NCBI RefSeq assembly: GCF_030758315.1
Contig: NZ_CP132336.1
Coordinates: 434,001-498,000 of the forward strand
Length of the DNA stretch: 64,000 nt
Reading direction: 5' to 3'
Source of the DNA: Pararhizobium sp. IMCC3301
GTDB taxonomy: Bacteria > Pseudomonadota > Alphaproteobacteria > Rhizobiales > GCA-2746425
Shown: in pieces, positions 45,218 through 54,115 of the stretch
How the letters are laid out: each line of letters starts with the position of its first letter
Numbering within the stretch: the stretch's first letter is position 1
The notes under the pieces: model-generated
The model's database searches: none
Seen by the model: the letters and a program-made list of their open reading frames with translations, nothing else
Told to the model about the DNA's origin: nothing
Made by a program: the position numbers and the translations under genes

Positions 45218-47647
45218 TCATGCTTTCAGACGTTCATTGTCCGGGTCGTAAAGCGGCGCGGCAACGCGCCTGATCTTATGCAACTCTCCCATAGCCTCAA
45301 GCTCGAAATCCTCCCGCTCCGCCAGAGCTCCTGACAAATACCCCAGAATGATGGTTTTCTCCACGCTTGTGCCATAACCGGCACTGGTCGCCAGAGACAC
45401 AACCTCACCATCGGCCAGAATGGTTTCCCCGCCAAACAGCGGCAGGTCCGCATCGCACACAAAGCAGCATAATTTGCGATCCGTGCCCTCCTGCTTCTGG
45501 CGTTGCAGAACGCTACGGCCGAGAAAATCTCCCTTCGACTTCAAATGCACCCGCCCGGCCAGACCCGCCTCAACCGGCGTGTAATCCGGCGTGATATCGG
45601 CGCTCCAGTAGAGATAGGCTTTTTCCAGCCTCAGCGTGTCAATCGCCCGGTAGCCAATATCCCGAATGCCAAACGGCTGGCCGGCATCCCACAACAGATC
45701 ATAGACATGCTGGGCAAATTCCGTCGGCACATGCAGTTCCCAGCCCAGTTCCCCGACATATCCGATGCGGACAGCGCGCAGCAGCGCAGCGCCGATGGTC
45801 AGGCGCTGCATGGTTGCAAACGGAAACGCCTCATTCGATACATCATCGTCGCTGGCAGCTTGCAGAACGTCTCTGGCCTTTGGGCCGCACAGATTGATCA
45901 CCGCCCAGCCGGATGTGACTTCCACCAGCACCACCGAGCCGTCGGGCGGCAGATTGCGCCTGATCCAGTCGCCATCATGAACCCCGAACCCGGCTCCGGT
46001 GATGATGTAAAAATGATCCAGTGCAAGACGCGTAATCGTGACATCTGCCTCAATACCGCCGCGCTCATTGCAAAGCTGGGTATAGATCACCGACCCGATC
46101 GGCTTGTCCATATTCGACACGGCAAGGCGCTGCAGCGCCGCAAGCGCGCCCTGCCCGACCAGTTCAAATTTTGAAAAACTGCTCTGGTCAACCAGCGCTA
46201 CGGCGCTACGCACGGCCTTGTGCTCCTCGGCGACAAACCGTTTCCAGCCCGGTTTCAGGAAATCCAGCTGATCGACCGGCTCCACACCTTGCGGTGCAAA
46301 CCAGAGCGGTCGTTCCCAGCCGTTCTTCGCGCCGTAAACCGCTCCTTTAGCCTTTAACCGGTCATAGAGCGGGCTTTTGCGAAGATCGCGGGCAACGCTG
46401 CTTTCCTGGCCCGGATAGCGCATTTTGTAATGATGTGCATAATGCTCCACAGCGCGGGGATACATGTAATGGCGCGTGCCCTGATGCGGCCCGAAGCGGC
46501 GCACATCCAGAGGCCATAAATCCAGTCCCGGCCGGCCTTCGACCAGCCATTCGGCAATCATTTCGCCAGCGCCGCCACCAGCAGCAATGCCGTAGAGGAA
46601 CCCGGTCGCCAGCATCAGGTTCTTGAAATCCGGCACCGGACCCATGACAAAGTCGCCATCTGCCGAATAGGGTATCGGGCCGTTGATGATCTGGCGGATA
46701 CCGACCTCATTGACAATCGGCGTGACCTGCGCCGCATGGGCTGCCAGCGGTTCAAAGCGGTCGAGATTTTCCGGCAGCAACTGGCGGACAAAATCACCCG
46801 GAATGCCGTGTTCGCCAAACGGCACCGTGTCGTCCTCATAACCGCCAATCACCAGCCGGCCGCCGGCATCCGGCTTGTAGTAAACCAGCCGGTCCGGATC
46901 GCGCAATGTCGGCAGCCCCTCGGGAAAGCCCGGTATCGGCTCTGTCACGATATATTGGTGTTCCACCGCGCAGGCCGGGATCAACAGGCCAAGTTTGTGC
47001 CCCAACTCCCGGCTCCACATGCCACTGGCAAGGGTGACAGTTTCGGCCTCATAATCGCCGCCAGAGGTCATCACCTTTGTAATTCGGCCATTGCTGACTT
47101 CAAAATCATGCACCGTGATTCCCTGGCGAAGCTGCGCGCCATGCATCCGCGCACCAGCAGCAATCGACTGGCACAGGCTCGCCGGATCGACATGACCATC
47201 GGAAGGAATATAGGCAGCCCCGGTCAGCCCGTCGGTGTTGATATAGGGAAACAGGATTTTTGCCTCCTGCGGCGAGATAATCTGCATCTCCAGACCGAAA
47301 CTCCGGGCCATGGTGGCCAGCCGCCGGGCTTCCAGCAGCCGCTCCTGAGACGCCGCAAGGCGCAGGCTTCCGACTTTCTTCCAGTCACAGGCAAGGCCGG
47401 TTTCCGCTTCCAGCCGGTCATACAGCGCCACCGAGCGCTGCAGCATGCGTGTCGTGTTGCGGCTGGAACGCAATTGCCCCACCAACCCGGCCGCATGCCA
47501 TGTCGCGCCTTCGGTCAGCGCGGCTTTTTCCAGCAGCACAACATCCTTCTCACCGGATCTGGCCAGATGATAGGCGATTGAACAGCCAATGATGCCGCCG
47601 CCGATGATGAGATGTTTGGCAGAATGCCGGGGAGATGTTTCAGTCAT
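45218..47647 (-). CDS. FAD-dependent dimethylglycine/sarcosine dehydrogenase-like oxidoreductase with GcvT domain (paralog 3)
   Basis: An 809-aa protein with the same domain series as the other two paralogs: FAD domain starting LIIGGGIIGCSIAYHLARSG, candidate covalent-FAD His51 in TEGATWHAAGL, FAO_M-like part, GCV_T and GCV_T_C. The ATG at 47647 (AAAGG about 10 nt before it) is preferred to an upstream start at 47698 that would add 17 residues and run into the operator region. The binding-pocket stretches differ from paralog 2 (for example MATGFLYGIAAGGGAGEM-like region ATGFLYGIAAGGGAG versus GAGFNAYGIAAGGGAG), so a related but different substrate is likely. Confidence 0.87.
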   Translation of the reverse strand: MTETSPRHSAKHLIIGGGIIGCSIAYHLARSGEKDVVLLEKAALTEGATWHAAGLVGQLRSSRNTTRMLQRSVALYDRLEAETGLACDWKKVGSLRLAASQERLLEARRLATMARSFGLEMQIISPQEAKILFPYINTDGLTGAAYIPSDGHVDPASLCQSIAAGARMHGAQLRQGITVHDFEVSNGRITKVMTSGGDYEAETVTLASGMWSRELGHKLGLLIPACAVEHQYIVTEPIPGFPEGLPTLRDPDRLVYYKPDAGGRLVIGGYEDDTVPFGEHGIPGDFVRQLLPENLDRFEPLAAHAAQVTPIVNEVGIRQIINGPIPYSADGDFVMGPVPDFKNLMLATGFLYGIAAGGGAGEMIAEWLVEGRPGLDLWPLDVRRFGPHQGTRHYMYPRAVEHYAHHYKMRYPGQESSVARDLRKSPLYDRLKAKGAVYGAKNGWERPLWFAPQGVEPVDQLDFLKPGWKRFVAEEHKAVRSAVALVDQSSFSKFELVGQGALAALQRLAVSNMDKPIGSVIYTQLCNERGGIEADVTITRLALDHFYIITGAGFGVHDGDWIRRNLPPDGSVVLVEVTSGWAVINLCGPKARDVLQAASDDDVSNEAFPFATMQRLTIGAALLRAVRIGYVGELGWELHVPTEFAQHVYDLLWDAGQPFGIRDIGYRAIDTLRLEKAYLYWSADITPDYTPVEAGLAGRVHLKSKGDFLGRSVLQRQKQEGTDRKLCCFVCDADLPLFGGETILADGEVVSLATSAGYGTSVEKTIILGYLSGALAEREDFELEAMGELHKIRRVAAPLYDPDNERLKA

Positions 47648-47690
47648 GTCAGGGCACCTTTGGCCGGGATTCGCCAAATTATGCATCCAA

Positions 47691-47728
47691 ATCAACATTT
47701 TTCAACTTTTTTGTTGATTTATGTTGAT
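47691..47728. promoter_or_regulatory. Dyad of four 10-bp phased half-sites before the second DeoR gene
   Basis: CAAC at 47693 and 47703 and GTTG at 47713 and 47723 are all exactly 10 nt apart and form a dyad. The reverse complement of ATCAACATTTTTCAAC (47691-47706) matches GTTGATTTATGTTGAT (47713-47728) at 14 of 16 positions. It lies between the divergent FAD/GcvT paralog 3 and DeoR genes, the natural operator for both. Confidence 0.65.
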
Positions 47729-47756
47729 ATAACATAGGTTGAGGGAGTGATCCGGA

Positions 47757-48518
47757 ATGACCATGTCAAAATACGAACAGGATATTCGAAATGCGGTCGC
47801 ACTGCGCGGTTCGGTCAGCGTTGGCGAACTGGCCGAATTGCTGCAGGTTTCCGACCAGACCATTCGCCGCATCGTCAGGCCGATGGTGGATCGCGGCGAA
47901 GTGGAAAAGGTGCATGGCGCAATTGTCAGCATGCAGAGCCTCATCGACCCGCCCTTTCTGGCGCGTATGAACCGCAACAAACAGGCCAAGATTGCCATTG
48001 CCAACAGGGTCGCGCAGATGATCCAGCCGGGCGATGCAATCGCCATCGACACCGGCTCAACATCGGCCTTCGTGGCGCAGGCGCTGCGCCAGCACCAGGA
48101 TCTGACCATCGTTACCAATTCAACCTTTATTGCCAGTACCCTGGCCATGGTTCCGGGAAACCGTGTCTATATGGCCGGCTCGGAGCTGCGCAGTCATGAT
48201 GGCGCCGCTTTCGATCAGGCCGCATATCGCACAATTGCGGCGCATCATACCAAATGGGCGCTGCTGTCCGCCTCTTCTGTGCATCCCCAACGCGGCTTTC
48301 TGGTGCAGGAACAATGCGAAGCTGACATGTGCTCGGCGCTGATGGACATCGCCGACCATCACGTCTGGGCCATCGATGCCTCAAAATTCACCGACACTCA
48401 GGTCCAGCTCCGCCTGCCGAAACCCGTGCCGGGCAGTACACTGACGACAGATCAAAAGCCCGGCCAGGCCTATTTTCCCATCCTGGCGCAGCTGACAGTT
48501 GAAGTGACTGATGCCTGA
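47757..48518 (+). CDS. DeoR/GlpR-family transcriptional repressor, copy B
   Basis: A 253-aa DeoR protein. The HTH (about 5-60) has SVGELAELLQVSDQTIRRIV and ends EKVHGA. The DeoRC domain (about 75-235) has GDAIAIDTGSTSAFVAQALR. It is related to the protein at 42659-43495 in both parts. It is divergent from FAD/GcvT paralog 3 with a phased dyad between them, and probably represses that operon until a phosphorylated ligand binds. The C-terminal Pro-rich segment (about 220-240) is unusual. Confidence 0.87.
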   Translation: MTMSKYEQDIRNAVALRGSVSVGELAELLQVSDQTIRRIVRPMVDRGEVEKVHGAIVSMQSLIDPPFLARMNRNKQAKIAIANRVAQMIQPGDAIAIDTGSTSAFVAQALRQHQDLTIVTNSTFIASTLAMVPGNRVYMAGSELRSHDGAAFDQAAYRTIAAHHTKWALLSASSVHPQRGFLVQEQCEADMCSALMDIADHHVWAIDASKFTDTQVQLRLPKPVPGSTLTTDQKPGQAYFPILAQLTVEVTDA

Positions 48519-48588
48519 ACAGCGGATCTGGATACCCGGAGCGAAGCCGGCCAAAAATGGCTGATCTTCCATAAAATGTGCATCAGAG

Positions 48589-48619
48589 CTGGATCCCCGG
48601 AACAAGTCCGAGGATGACG
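48589..48619 (+). repeat. Intergenic palindromic repeat, copy 1
   Basis: The repeat reads GGATCC-CCGGA-ACAAG-TCCGA-GGATGACG and folds as a short hairpin. It faces copy 2 (split by the insertion sequence) in opposite orientation about 130 bp away. The preceding bases (ATGTGCATCAGAGCT) match those before copy 3 at 56.5 kb (ATGTGCACCATAGCT), so the repeat unit is longer than the palindrome. A degenerate copy is visible at about 48680-48700. Confidence 0.75.
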
Positions 48620-48746
48620 GGGTGGGTGCGTGGATGGCGGGGCTGGTCCGTATAAAACGGGGTCGGCCTGAAGACAATAGTTGTGCTCCGAGAATGACAG
48701 AAGTGGAATGCACTCACAATTCCGGCTTCTCCCAAAACCCCTCCAT

Positions 48747-48765
48747 CGTCATCCCCGGACTTGTT
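48747..48765 (-). repeat. Intergenic palindromic repeat, copy 2, left part (interrupted by the IS)
   Basis: CGTCATCCCCGGACTTGTT is the left part of a palindrome whose remaining part, CCGGGGATCCAG, lies beyond the insertion sequence at 50046-50057. Joined, the stem CCCCGGA/TCCGGGG surrounds the loop CTTGT. Confidence 0.75.
48759..48765 (+). repeat. Target-site duplication, left copy (ACTTGTT)
   Basis: ACTTGTT occurs directly outside both ends of the IS (48759-48765 and 50039-50045). A 7-bp direct repeat flanking the inverted repeats shows that the element transposed here. Confidence 0.8.
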
Positions 48766-50038
48766 CCACTACTGTCCGGTTTAACTTTCAGCATCATAAC
48801 AGCACCATCTGGTGGCTGTTTTTTATGGGTATTGGATCAGGCATCAGCAGGCGATCAATTTGTTTTCGGTGCATGAGATTTGCTCGAATGATGCGGGCGA
48901 AAGCCAAGGGCGTTTTGATGGTCGTCTGGGTTTTCTGTGCAAACCGCAACAGCAGGAAGGCAATGAGGGCCACGGCGATTTGAATGCGCAGTGCGTTTTC
49001 ACTGCGCCCCACACAATGGCGGATTTTCAGAGTTTGCTTGACCCATTTGAAGAACAGTTCAATGGCCCATCGCTGCTTGTAGAGATCGGCGATTTCCTGC
49101 GCCGAGGCATCAAGGTCGTTGCTTAAAATGCGGAGAACCTTGCCGGTTGGGGTTTTGAGTTGTACCTCGCGTACCGGGTCGGTGAACCGGGTCTTGCCGT
49201 TTTTGGTTCTTTGCGGCAGAAGGCCGATACGGTCCAACAGGATGTCGCCGCCTTCGGGCACATCCAGAACCACCGTTTCCTTCAGCGTTGTATTCTTCTT
49301 GAGCCGGGTGACAATCCGGCACCCTGCCTGATCCAGCGTGGCCCACCAGTTAAAGTCATAATATCCCAAGTCAAAAACATAAGTGGCACCCGGTTCAACA
49401 GGCATGGCTTTGGCGGGTGTAATGTCATTGACATTGGCAGCGCTCACCTGAGCATAGACGGGATACTCGGCATTGGCATCATAGATGATATGTGCTTTGG
49501 CACCGCAAGCCTTGTGGGAAAAGTGGGCCCATTGCGAGCCCATGCCGGACAAGCTTATACCGGTTGCATCAATCAGATAGGTGGCATCTGCGATCTTGCG
49601 CCGCATCCCGCGGCCTGCTCGTGCTGCAAGAGTGGCAAACAGGTCAGTAAAAACCTCGCTTGGCCGGGTGGCATTGGCATCAGCCAATGTGGAGCGCTGA
49701 ACTGGACGGCTTCCCAGATGATAAAGACGGTTTTGGTGGCTGGCCAGCCCGCCAACAAGCTCGCGCAGACTGACAGCGCCTGAAAACTGCGCGTAGAGCA
49801 TGGCAATAAACTGATCTTTCGTACTCAACCGGCGAATACGATGATCGGATTGGTGCTTGTCCACAAGCCGATTAAACACGCCCCAGGGAACATGCTTCAA
49901 TATCTCGTGAAATACGCTATTCTCATGCCGCATGGTGTTGACCTCTACTTCGTGTCCATAACGTTCGCTAAACCGTTGGAAACAAGTAGAATCAATACCA
50001 TGCAACATGTCCACCGATTTTAAACCGGACACCAGTGG
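48766..50038 (-). mobile_element. IS4-family insertion sequence, complete, 1273 bp
   Basis: Terminal inverted repeats are CCACTACTGTCCGGTTTAA at the left (48766-48784) and CCACTGGTGTCCGGTTTAA read inward from the right (50020-50038), 17 of 19 matching. A 7-bp duplication ACTTGTT flanks the element. It carries one intact transposase gene. It is inserted in the loop of an intergenic palindrome, so no gene is broken. Confidence 0.88.
48794..49933 (-). CDS. IS4-family transposase with DUF4372 N-terminus
   Basis: A 379-aa DDE transposase. The N-terminal DUF4372 segment has HENSVFHEILKHVPWGVFNR and QFIAMLYAQFSGAVSLRELV. The acidic triad falls in YLIDATGISL, YVFDLGYYDF and YKQRWAIELFFKWVKQ; the last is the Y-x2-R-x3-E-x6-K signature of IS4 elements. 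The ATG at 49933 has AGAGG about 8 nt before it; an open frame continues to a GTG at 50032 inside the inverted repeat and is less likely. The gene is intact, so the element may be active. Confidence 0.92.
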   Translation of the reverse strand: MRHENSVFHEILKHVPWGVFNRLVDKHQSDHRIRRLSTKDQFIAMLYAQFSGAVSLRELVGGLASHQNRLYHLGSRPVQRSTLADANATRPSEVFTDLFATLAARAGRGMRRKIADATYLIDATGISLSGMGSQWAHFSHKACGAKAHIIYDANAEYPVYAQVSAANVNDITPAKAMPVEPGATYVFDLGYYDFNWWATLDQAGCRIVTRLKKNTTLKETVVLDVPEGGDILLDRIGLLPQRTKNGKTRFTDPVREVQLKTPTGKVLRILSNDLDASAQEIADLYKQRWAIELFFKWVKQTLKIRHCVGRSENALRIQIAVALIAFLLLRFAQKTQTTIKTPLAFARIIRANLMHRKQIDRLLMPDPIPIKNSHQMVLL

Positions 50039-50045
50039 ACTTGTT
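50039..50045 (+). repeat. Target-site duplication, right copy (ACTTGTT)
   Basis: Exact match to the left copy, directly outside the right inverted repeat of the IS. Confidence 0.8.
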
Positions 50046-50057
50046 CCGGGGATCCAG
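50046..50057 (-). repeat. Intergenic palindromic repeat, copy 2, right part
   Basis: CCGGGGATCCAG continues the palindrome interrupted by the IS. The following 220 bp up to the GntR gene hold no gene, only the regulatory dyads described separately. Confidence 0.7.
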
Positions 50058-50199
50058 ACTTAACGTGCAGTTTCCCGGTCCCCGCCAAACCATCAGGCGC
50101 AAAAAGATAAGACAATCGCTGGTTTAATGATCAATTTCGCCGAAAAAAGTGCTGCTTTTTGTAGCAAACAGCCCAATTGCTCACCAATTTCCCATAATA

Positions 50200-50265
50200 C
50201 CTATATAGGACTTGACGCCGTTTAGACCCAAACATACCATAAATCCTATAAGTCCTCTATAGGAT
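50200..50265. promoter_or_regulatory. Repeated CTATAGGA dyads upstream of the GntR gene
   Basis: A perfect palindrome CCTATATAGG (50200-50209) and TCCTCTATAGGA (50253-50264), the latter preceded by ATCCTATAAG (50243-50252), make three related sites within 66 bp directly before the GntR start at 50279. They fit autoregulatory GntR/HutC operators. Binding is inferred. Confidence 0.5.
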
Positions 50266-50278
50266 ACGACCTGGCGCC

Positions 50279-51067
50279 ATGAACAGCACGCAACCGGCCA
50301 ACACCAATCTGAGCAAACCGGCGAAAGCAAAACACAAACAGATTTCCGAGACCATTTTGCGCGCGATCGAAGATGGTCGATGGATGCCCGGTGATCAATT
50401 GCCGTCAGAGGATCAGCTTGCCGGCGAAATGCAGGCCAGTCTGGGGACCATCCAAAGAGCCTTGCGCAGCCTTGTTCAGATGGGCGTTGTCGAGCGCAGC
50501 CACGGCCGCGGAACCTTTGTATCCGGTGCACAGGCCCAGGAAGGCCAACTCATGCACTTCCGCTTCATGGCTGAAGGCGGCAAACACCTTCTTCCGGTTT
50601 TCTTCAAGATTGTAAGTGTCGAACTGACGTCCGAGAACGGTCCCTGGAGCGCGTTTTTCGGCACCCAGATAAACCAGTATGTGCACATTCACCGGATTGT
50701 GTCGGTCAACCAGGAATTCGAAGTTTTCAGCGAGATATATCTGCCTGCTGACCGGTTTTCTGAACTGGCACAGATGAGCGAAGTGACGCTCAACGGTGTG
50801 TCGTTTCGAGACATGCTCGCTGAACGATTCAATGCACCCACCCTCAACACACGTCAGATGATGGCATGCCAGCCGCTGCCCCCACGCGTAGCGCGGCAAT
50901 TGGATGTGCCAGCAGGACAATACGGAATTGTCTGGACGATCGGCGGCATGAGCTACCGTGATGCACCGATCACCTGGCAGCGGATTTTCGTTCCTCCGAG
51001 CGACCGGATGATTGAAATCGTACCGGTCTCCCAGAATGGGCGGCCGGATTTCAAAGAGGTCAGCTGA
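50279..51067 (+). CDS. GntR-family regulator (HutC/UTRA type)
   Basis: A 262-aa GntR protein. The winged helix (about 18-82) has KQISETILRAIEDGRWMPGD, QLPSEDQLAGEMQASLGTIQ and RSHGRGTFVSG; the UTRA effector domain covers about 95-245. It is 110 bp upstream of a TRAP transporter operon on the same strand and is the only regulator of that block. Repeated dyads precede it. The ligand is unknown. Confidence 0.9.
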   Translation: MNSTQPANTNLSKPAKAKHKQISETILRAIEDGRWMPGDQLPSEDQLAGEMQASLGTIQRALRSLVQMGVVERSHGRGTFVSGAQAQEGQLMHFRFMAEGGKHLLPVFFKIVSVELTSENGPWSAFFGTQINQYVHIHRIVSVNQEFEVFSEIYLPADRFSELAQMSEVTLNGVSFRDMLAERFNAPTLNTRQMMACQPLPPRVARQLDVPAGQYGIVWTIGGMSYRDAPITWQRIFVPPSDRMIEIVPVSQNGRPDFKEVS

Positions 51068-51177
51068 ACTGGCGCGATCCTCATAATGCAAGAAAGAGAG
51101 TGGGCCTGAAAGCTCATCACATTCGGGTCCGCTTCCCTGGAAGCGGAGACAAAACCATCAACACAGGAGAGTATTCA

Positions 51178-52218
51178 ATGCAATTGTTCATACCCAACCA
51201 ACCGGAATTCAGACGCGGTCTGCTTCGCTATGCGCGCAAGGCTGTCGTCTCCATCGCCATCTGCGGATTGACCGTCACCGGGGCAATTGCTCAGTCCATG
51301 CCGGAAATGAAACTCAAATTCGGACATCCTTACAATGAGAGCCATCCACTGGCCAAAGGCGCTCAGATGTTTGCCGATATGGTGGCCGAAAAAAGTGACG
51401 GAAAAATCGAAGTCGAAGTGTTTCCGAATTCCACAATCGGCTCATCACGCGATCTGGTGGAAAGTATCCAGATTGGCGTCGTCGATTTTGCTCTGGTGCC
51501 AACAACCAATGTGGCAACCTTCTACCCGCCCCTCGACATCTTCTATCTGCCATTCCTGTTCCGCGATAACGCGCATGCCTATGCGGTCTCTGATGGTCCG
51601 GTCGGCCAGAAACTCTATGCCGACATGCTGGAAAAAACCGGCATAAGGACGCTTGGCATGTATGAAAGCGGCTTTCGCACCATCACCACCGCAAAGACCA
51701 AGGTGGAAATGCCGGAAGACATGAAAGGCATCAAGTTTCGGGTCGTTAACAATCCGCTGAATGTCGCAACGTTCAAGGCTCTTGGCGCAAATCCGACACC
51801 CATGGCCTTGTCAGAAGTCTTTACCGGCCTGCAACAGGGAACGGTTGACGGCCAGGACAATCCAGTTGGCAATGTCAAGGCGTTCGGTTTCGACAAAGTA
51901 CAGGATTTCATCACCTTGTCGCGCCACCAATGGGCCGGGATCATGTTCCTGGCTGACGACAAAATGTGGCAAGAGCTGCCGACTGACGTGCAGGATATGT
52001 TCCAGCAAACTGTAATCGAGACACAGGAATGGGAACGCAAGGAATTGAATGCCGTCGAAGCCAAATATCTGGAAGAAATGGCAGAAGGTGGCATGACGGT
52101 CACACGCCTGACACCGGAGCAGACAGAGGCCTTTCAAAAAGCAATGGAACCGGTGTGGACTGAATATCGCGGCAAAATCGGTGAAGAGCTGATTGATGCA
52201 GCTGTCAGTGCCGAATAA
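51178..52218 (+). CDS. TRAP transporter substrate-binding protein (DctP type), second system
   Basis: A 346-aa periplasmic binding protein. A signal peptide with an unusually long n-region (FRRGLLRYARK, then VVSIAICGLTVTGAIAQS) ends near residue 40. DctP motifs are FGHPYNESHPLAKGAQMFAD, EVFPNSTIGSSRDLVESIQI and KFRVVNNPLNVATFKALGANP, the last containing the conserved substrate-binding Arg. The ATG at 51178 has CAGGAGAG before it; an open frame from a GTG at 51100 is less likely. It begins an operon with DctQ, DctM and a DUF3604 protein. Confidence 0.9.
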   Translation: MQLFIPNQPEFRRGLLRYARKAVVSIAICGLTVTGAIAQSMPEMKLKFGHPYNESHPLAKGAQMFADMVAEKSDGKIEVEVFPNSTIGSSRDLVESIQIGVVDFALVPTTNVATFYPPLDIFYLPFLFRDNAHAYAVSDGPVGQKLYADMLEKTGIRTLGMYESGFRTITTAKTKVEMPEDMKGIKFRVVNNPLNVATFKALGANPTPMALSEVFTGLQQGTVDGQDNPVGNVKAFGFDKVQDFITLSRHQWAGIMFLADDKMWQELPTDVQDMFQQTVIETQEWERKELNAVEAKYLEEMAEGGMTVTRLTPEQTEAFQKAMEPVWTEYRGKIGEELIDAAVSAE

Positions 52219-52251
52219 TACCACCAAACCGACACCGTCAGGAGGACAATC

Positions 52252-52752
52252 ATGACCAGCTTGAAGAAAGCTCTTCAGTTATCAGAAAACCTCCTGACGG
52301 CACTCTGCGTTGGCGCATTTGCAATCATGTTTGTGCTCGGCATCGCAACAGTCGTGTTCCGCTTTATCATCGAAAGTTCTCTGGCATTTCCTGACGAAGT
52401 CATCCGTTACCTTTTCGTCTGGATGATCTTTCTGGGTTCGGCGGTCGCTTTCCGGCGAAAAATGCATGCCAGTATTGGAATCCTGGTGGCGAACCTGCCG
52501 GTGACCGTTCGGCGTTACGCCATTCTGGGTTCCACACTAGCCAGCGGGATCTTCTTTGGCCTGATCCTGTGGAGTGGATATCTGTTGACCGCGCGCACCG
52601 TGCCACAGATTTCGCCGGCCCTCGAAATCTCGATGGCCTGGGTCTATGCCGCCATTCCGGTGGGAATGGCGTTTCTCGTGATTTACGCCCTGGAACTGTT
52701 TTACCTGCAATGGATCGCGCCTGACAAAGACCTCCTTGCCGAAGATCTATAA
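52252..52752 (+). CDS. TRAP transporter small permease (DctQ type), second system
   Basis: A 166-aa four-helix DctQ protein with VVFRFIIESSLAFPDEVIRY and FLGSAVAFRRKMHASIGILV, typical of the family. A ribosome site TCAGGAGGA precedes the ATG. It lies between the binding-protein and large-permease genes. Confidence 0.9.
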   Translation: MTSLKKALQLSENLLTALCVGAFAIMFVLGIATVVFRFIIESSLAFPDEVIRYLFVWMIFLGSAVAFRRKMHASIGILVANLPVTVRRYAILGSTLASGIFFGLILWSGYLLTARTVPQISPALEISMAWVYAAIPVGMAFLVIYALELFYLQWIAPDKDLLAEDL

Positions 52753-52786
52753 CCATGTCCTTTGACCCGTTCCGGAAAACCCCATC

Positions 52787-54058
52787 ATGACCACAACAGC
52801 CATTTTCGGTTCCCTGGTACTTTTAATGCTGTTGCGTGTACCAATTGCGGTCGCATTGGGCCTGTCGAGTGTTATTGGCCTGTTGATGAGCGGCATCAGT
52901 CTGGAAATCGTAACCCAGCGCATGTTTGCCACGAATAACTCATTTCCCCTTCTGGCCATTCCATTCTTCATACTAGCAGGCGAGATCATGTCCACAGGCG
53001 GCATGTCGCGGCGGCTGGTCGACTTCGCATATTCGCTGGTGGGGCATCTGACCGGCGGTCTTGGGGCCGTGGCCATTCTGGGGTCCAGTTTCTTTGCCGC
53101 CCTGTCAGGGTCCAATGCCGCAACCGTGGCCGCCATCGGCGGCGTTATGAACCAGCCGATGGAAGAGAAAGGCTACCGGCCTCAATATACCGCAGCGACA
53201 ATCGCCGCGGCGGGCGTGACCGGCATGATCATACCACCGTCAATCCTGCTTATTCTGTACGGTGTCGTCACCGGCGTCTCGATTGCCGATCTGTTCCTGG
53301 CGGGCCTGTTTCCCGGCATCCTGATTTGTGTTTCCCTGTTGTTGCTGAACCGCTATCTCAGCGGCCGCGAAGCCATCGAGCGAACCGACTTTCAAGGCGC
53401 AAGCGAAATCTGGCGCAGCTTCAAGCGCGCATTCTGGCCATTGCTGATGCCGGTCATCATTCTGTCCGGCATATATGGCGGCGTTTTCACACCGACAGAG
53501 GCGGCCATTGTCGCAACCCTGTATGGATTGATTGTCGGTGCTGCCTATCGGGAGCTGACCTTTTCCAGTCTCGGCAAGGCGTTTTCGCGCGCCGTGCTTT
53601 CCTCTGCCGTTGTCATGTTCATCATGAATGCTGCGGGTGTTTTTGCCTGGCTCATTACCATCAATCAAATCCCGCAGAATATTTCTGCCTATCTGGCGGA
53701 TGTTGCCGGCAGTCAGATCGTTTATCTGCTGTTCGTCAATGTATTCCTGTTGGTCGTTGGCTGTATGATGAATGCGGCTGCGGCCATTGTCATCTTTACC
53801 GCAATTCTATTCCCGGCAGCCATGAGCTTTGGTATTGATCCCGTGCTGTTCGGCATCATTGTGTCCGTCAATCTCAGCATCGGCACAGTCACTCCGCCTC
53901 TCGGCGTCGATCTTTTCATCGCCTCGGCGATTACCAAAGTATCGATTGAGCGCATCGTTGCGGCGATCTGGCCGTATATTCTGGTTCTCATACTGGATTT
54001 GCTGCTGATTACCTATATCCCGCCAATCTCGCTCCTGCTTGTTCAAATTTTTGGCTAG
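52787..54058 (+). CDS. TRAP transporter large permease (DctM type), second system
   Basis: A 423-aa polytopic protein of usual DctM length. Characteristic parts are AIPFFILAGEIMSTGGMSRR, SFFAALSGSNAATVAAIGGV, IPPSILLILYGVVTGVSI and GTVTPPLGVDLFIASAIT. It forms the channel of the transporter with the preceding DctQ protein. It is followed after 57 bp by the DUF3604 gene, so the transported compound is probably the substrate of that enzyme or its product. Confidence 0.92.
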   Translation: MTTTAIFGSLVLLMLLRVPIAVALGLSSVIGLLMSGISLEIVTQRMFATNNSFPLLAIPFFILAGEIMSTGGMSRRLVDFAYSLVGHLTGGLGAVAILGSSFFAALSGSNAATVAAIGGVMNQPMEEKGYRPQYTAATIAAAGVTGMIIPPSILLILYGVVTGVSIADLFLAGLFPGILICVSLLLLNRYLSGREAIERTDFQGASEIWRSFKRAFWPLLMPVIILSGIYGGVFTPTEAAIVATLYGLIVGAAYRELTFSSLGKAFSRAVLSSAVVMFIMNAAGVFAWLITINQIPQNISAYLADVAGSQIVYLLFVNVFLLVVGCMMNAAAAIVIFTAILFPAAMSFGIDPVLFGIIVSVNLSIGTVTPPLGVDLFIASAITKVSIERIVAAIWPYILVLILDLLLITYIPPISLLLVQIFG

Positions 54059-54115
54059 AGCACATTTTTTGAATATTGAATCATCGCCTGAAGCTGCAAA
54101 AACGGAATGTTTGTC

